NCBI GenBank assembly: GCA_025352345.1
Contig: JANXTP010000223.1
Location: forward strand, 1 to 8,371
From: Burkholderiales bacterium
GTDB taxonomy: Bacteria; Pseudomonadota; Gammaproteobacteria; Burkholderiales; Burkholderiaceae_C
DNA length: 8,371 bases
Reading direction: 5' to 3'
The notes beneath the pieces were generated by a model. That model was not told the DNA's origin. It did not search any database and saw only the letters and a list, made by a program, of their open reading frames with translations. Shown one piece after another: positions 6,564-8,371 of the stretch (its first letter is position 1; each line of letters opens with the position of its first letter). A program made the translations under genes and the position numbers.

Positions 6564-7703
6564 ATGAATTCGGTAACTGATACGGCTGGCGCTCCGCCAG
6601 CCGCCGTAGCTCCCCCGCTGCTGGCGGTAATGGGCGTGTCTTGGCCGATGGATGCTCCTGCTGTTGCAGTGAGCTGGGACAGCGGGGGCAACTCTGCTGC
6701 CTTTGCCTTGGGTAACGGGCATGTGTTGTTGGCTGACACCAAATGGCCAGAGGGCCCACGCGTGCAACCACGTCCAGGTGGCGGCGTCACGGTCGTGCCG
6801 GCCGGCGAACCCGCAGCCGAGCCGGTGCGCGCCGCATGTCATCAAGGCACTTGCCTGGCTTTGGCAGCACACCCGCAAGGCGGCTTTGTCAGCGGTGGGG
6901 ATGACGGCCGCCTCGTGCATCTGCCCCGGGGTGCTGCACCGAGCGTGTTGGAGCACACGACGGAAGAGTGGGTCACTGCATTGGCCGGCCACGCTGAAGG
7001 TGGCCTTGCAGGCGGCCTTGCCTATGCCCATGGTCGCACCGTGCACCGCCGTTCATCAGGCACCAGTTCCCACATCGAACTGCCGGCGCCGGCCACTGCG
7101 CTGGCCTTCAGCCCCGATGGGCTCGTTTTGGCAGTAGCCCACAGCGGCGGGGTCACGTTGTGGCCCTGCATTGGCGCGACACGCTTGCTGGCATGGCCCG
7201 GCTACCACCGCGCGCTCTGTTGGAGCCCGGACGGTAATTACCTGGTATCTGCGATGCAGGAGAACGCATTGCACGGCTGGCGCGTCTCCGACGGCATGGA
7301 CATGGAGATGAGCGGCTATGGCGGGCAGCCACTGTCGCTGTCCTTCGCACAAGACGGACGCTACTTGGTCACCAGCGGCGCCAATCGGCCGGTGTGCTGG
7401 AGCTTCGACCCGCCCGGCAATTCACAGCAGCCGACGCAATGCGGCATCGCCAGCAAGACACCGGTCACGGCTGTGGCTTGCCACCCTCGCCAGTCGCTGA
7501 TCGCTGTCGGCTACTTCAACGGCGCCGTGCTGTTGTGCCGCCCCGGCAGCGATGACGCCTTGTTTGTCAAGGGCTCGGGTGACGGCGCGGTGAATGCGCT
7601 GGCCTGGTCTCCCGACGGACAGCGCCTGGCCTTCGGCACTCAAGGGGGACTGTGCGGCTGGGTGAATCTGCCCGATGCGTTGTTCCGAACCAGCGGAAAT
7701 TAA
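6564..7703 (+). CDS. WD40-repeat beta-propeller protein
   Basis: This 379-residue protein starts two bases after the CobW stop, with its GAGGTG ribosome binding site inside the end of the CobW gene. About seven or eight WD40-like blades are visible, near residues 33-60, 97-120, 135-163, 177-201, 215-241, 256-281, 300-326 and 342-368. They carry repeated cores such as ALAFSPDG, CWSPDGNYLVSA, SFAQDGRYLVTSG and LAWSPDGQRLAFGT. The first 30 residues are Ala/Pro-rich with no clear signal peptide or membrane segment, so it is probably cytoplasmic. WD40 propellers act as protein-binding platforms and have no catalytic role. Tight coupling to the GTPase suggests it helps the chaperone bind its client, but this is inference. 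It has scattered Cys and His residues but no obvious metal motif. The fold is firm; the role is unknown. Confidence 0.9.
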   Translation: MNSVTDTAGAPPAAVAPPLLAVMGVSWPMDAPAVAVSWDSGGNSAAFALGNGHVLLADTKWPEGPRVQPRPGGGVTVVPAGEPAAEPVRAACHQGTCLALAAHPQGGFVSGGDDGRLVHLPRGAAPSVLEHTTEEWVTALAGHAEGGLAGGLAYAHGRTVHRRSSGTSSHIELPAPATALAFSPDGLVLAVAHSGGVTLWPCIGATRLLAWPGYHRALCWSPDGNYLVSAMQENALHGWRVSDGMDMEMSGYGGQPLSLSFAQDGRYLVTSGANRPVCWSFDPPGNSQQPTQCGIASKTPVTAVACHPRQSLIAVGYFNGAVLLCRPGSDDALFVKGSGDGAVNALAWSPDGQRLAFGTQGGLCGWVNLPDALFRTSGN

Positions 7704-7732
7704 TCTCAAACCACTTCACAGGAGACTGCAAA

Positions 7733-7963
7733 ATGAGCGAAACAACCCCTCAGAGTGACACCCCGAGCCCCGAAGAGACGGCCAGCAAGGATGCTTTCTT
7801 TGCGCAGTTGGCTGGTGTTTCTGACGCGATGATTGCGGCCCACGGCAGGGACTTTGCGATGGGTGCGCACCTGCTGGCCGCGCGCTACATCGCCGAATCT
7901 GACGCTCGCACCAAGGCCGCGGTTGAGGGGCTTACAGCGCCAGTGAAGCCAGTGCTAGAGTGA
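7733..7963 (+). CDS. Small acidic protein of unknown function, third gene of the CobW operon
   Basis: This is a 76-residue protein starting at ATG 7733, with GGAG eight bases upstream and 29 bases after the WD40 stop. The first 20 residues are Ser/Thr/Pro/Glu-rich and probably disordered. Residues about 20-65 (KDAFFAQLAGVSDAMIAAHG, then FAMGAHLLAARYIAE) look like two amphipathic helices. No Cys, membrane segment or known motif is seen, and I do not recognise a family. Spacing, strand and the hairpin right after its stop make it the last gene of the CobW-WD40 operon. It may be an accessory subunit or adaptor for those two. Confidence 0.8.
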   Translation: MSETTPQSDTPSPEETASKDAFFAQLAGVSDAMIAAHGRDFAMGAHLLAARYIAESDARTKAAVEGLTAPVKPVLE

Positions 7964-7972
7964 AAACCCGAG

Positions 7973-7996
7973 CGTCCGAAGCCTCAGCTTCGGACG
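7973..7996 (+). terminator. Perfect 10-bp hairpin ending the CobW operon
   Basis: CGTCCGAAGC (7973-7982) pairs perfectly with GCTTCGGACG (7987-7996) across the four-base loop CTCA, starting nine bases after the stop of the small protein. It is followed by AATTGTGTG, so it lacks a proper T-run. It may be a weak intrinsic terminator or an RNA-protecting 3' hairpin. It separates the upstream operon from the sigma-54 promoter. Confidence 0.65.
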
Positions 7997-8103
7997 AATT
8001 GTGTGCCGCCACTGTCCCAAATCGCGACGTTACCGGGCGGGCGTGTTTCAGCGGCTCTGATGGTCTCCCGAGAAATCGCACTAGGGTTAGGGATATGGAG
8101 CTG

Positions 8104-8119
8104 TGGCACGCGAATGGCT
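8104..8119 (+). promoter_or_regulatory. Sigma-54 (RpoN) promoter, -24/-12 type
   Basis: TGGCACG-CGAA-TGGCT matches the consensus TGGCACG-N4-TTGCW at all defined positions but one (G for T at 8116). The essential GG (8105-8106) and GC (8117-8118) have the required spacing. Transcription would start near 8130, giving a leader of about 110 bases before ATG 8242. Sigma-54 with an enhancer-binding activator is a known mode of control for many di-iron monooxygenase operons, which fits the gene downstream. No clear activator site could be assigned in 7997-8100. Confidence 0.8.
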
Positions 8120-8186
8120 ATAGTGGGGACAGGGCGGAAGCCTGAATTGCTGGGTGTGGGGTGGCCGTTTTACCAAACTCCCGGAC

Positions 8187-8207
8187 ATTACATCGTCACT
8201 TTGTAAT
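8187..8207. promoter_or_regulatory. Inverted repeat in the leader of the monooxygenase gene
   Basis: ATTACA (8187-8192) and TGTAAT (8202-8207) form a six-base inverted repeat with a nine-base gap, 35 bases before the start codon and downstream of the sigma-54 site. It could be an operator or an mRNA leader hairpin. It is short, so the support is modest. Confidence 0.35.
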
Positions 8208-8241
8208 TTGACTTTCAAGTAGACATGCAAAGGAGTTCTAA

Positions 8242-8371
8242 ATGTCTGAACTGACTCTCAACAAGATCACGTCGCAAAAGGGGATCCCGATCGCCGAAGC
8301 GACGCGGCGCATCGCCGATCTCGGCTGGCAGCCCAGCTATGTTCAAGAAGCGTCGACCTTCCCTACCGACT
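8242..8371 (+). CDS. Soluble di-iron monooxygenase hydroxylase alpha subunit, N-terminal fragment (runs off right edge)
   Basis: Only 43 residues are in the window. The start ATG 8242 has a strong AAAGGAG six bases upstream. The segment ATRRIADLGWQPSYVQEAST, followed by FPTD, resembles the start of hydroxylase large subunits of soluble di-iron monooxygenases. Examples are the LTWEPTF...FGTDY start of actinobacterial propane monooxygenase MimA and the TNWTPSYVTEE start of toluene-4-monooxygenase TmoA. This is recalled resemblance without an alignment. The iron-binding ExxH motifs lie beyond the window. Such enzymes hydroxylate alkanes, ketones, alkenes or aromatics with O2 and need reductase, coupling and small-subunit partners, usually encoded just downstream. 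The sigma-54 promoter supports a regulated catabolic operon. The coding call is firm; the family is likely and the substrate unknown. Confidence 0.65.
   Translation, partial: MSELTLNKITSQKGIPIAEATRRIADLGWQPSYVQEASTFPTD

Noticed and set aside
8081..8093. TAGGGTTAGGG, which resembles a eukaryotic telomere repeat
   Set aside because: Two TTAGGG-like units are too few to mean anything in a bacterial intergenic region.
8012..8132. CTGTCCC (8012-8018) and GGGACAG (8126-8132) as paired activator sites
   Set aside because: The arms are short and 107 bases apart, one overlaps the expected transcription start, and no known activator consensus matched.

Overview
The window looks like a GC-rich proteobacterial chromosome, most likely a beta-proteobacterium of the Burkholderiales type. 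That placement is an inference from base composition, protein style and gene content, with no search behind it. It splits at about position 5160 into an integrated mobile element on the left and host-like DNA on the right.

Left part (1 to about 5160, all genes on the minus strand). Reading in the direction of transcription, the first gene is a tyrosine recombinase (5015 to 3651). Its stop overlaps the possible TTG start of a PD-(D/E)xK nuclease of the DUF1016/YhcG family (3654 to 2464). After a 233-base gap comes the N-terminal 743 residues of a very large superfamily 1 helicase of the DUF4011 type (2230 to beyond the left edge). That helicase carries a transglutaminase-like Cys-His-Asp domain at its N-terminus. 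Helicase plus nuclease on an integrase-bearing island is the kind of content seen in bacterial defence islands. Just outside the integrase start are 11-base direct repeats and a set of 10-base phased repeats. Then comes the 3' half of a tRNA gene with a CAT anticodon loop (5162-5206) that has no 5' half. This is the expected scar of integration into a tRNA anticodon loop, and it marks the right end of the element.

Junction (5207-5553). No gene is visible. The stretch is unusually rich in perfect palindromes and stem-loops, ending in a weak hairpin followed by six T's.

Right part (5554-8371, plus strand). A tight three-gene operon encodes a COG0523/CobW-family metallochaperone GTPase, a WD40-repeat beta-propeller and a 76-residue unknown protein. 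It ends at a perfect 10-base-pair hairpin. Downstream is a near-consensus sigma-54 promoter (8104-8119). It lies 122 bases before a partial gene whose first 43 residues resemble the alpha subunit of a soluble di-iron monooxygenase (propane/phenol/toluene type). A metal-handling GTPase beside a sigma-54-controlled di-iron oxygenase suggests, without proving it, that the first operon helps make or supply the oxygenase metal centre.
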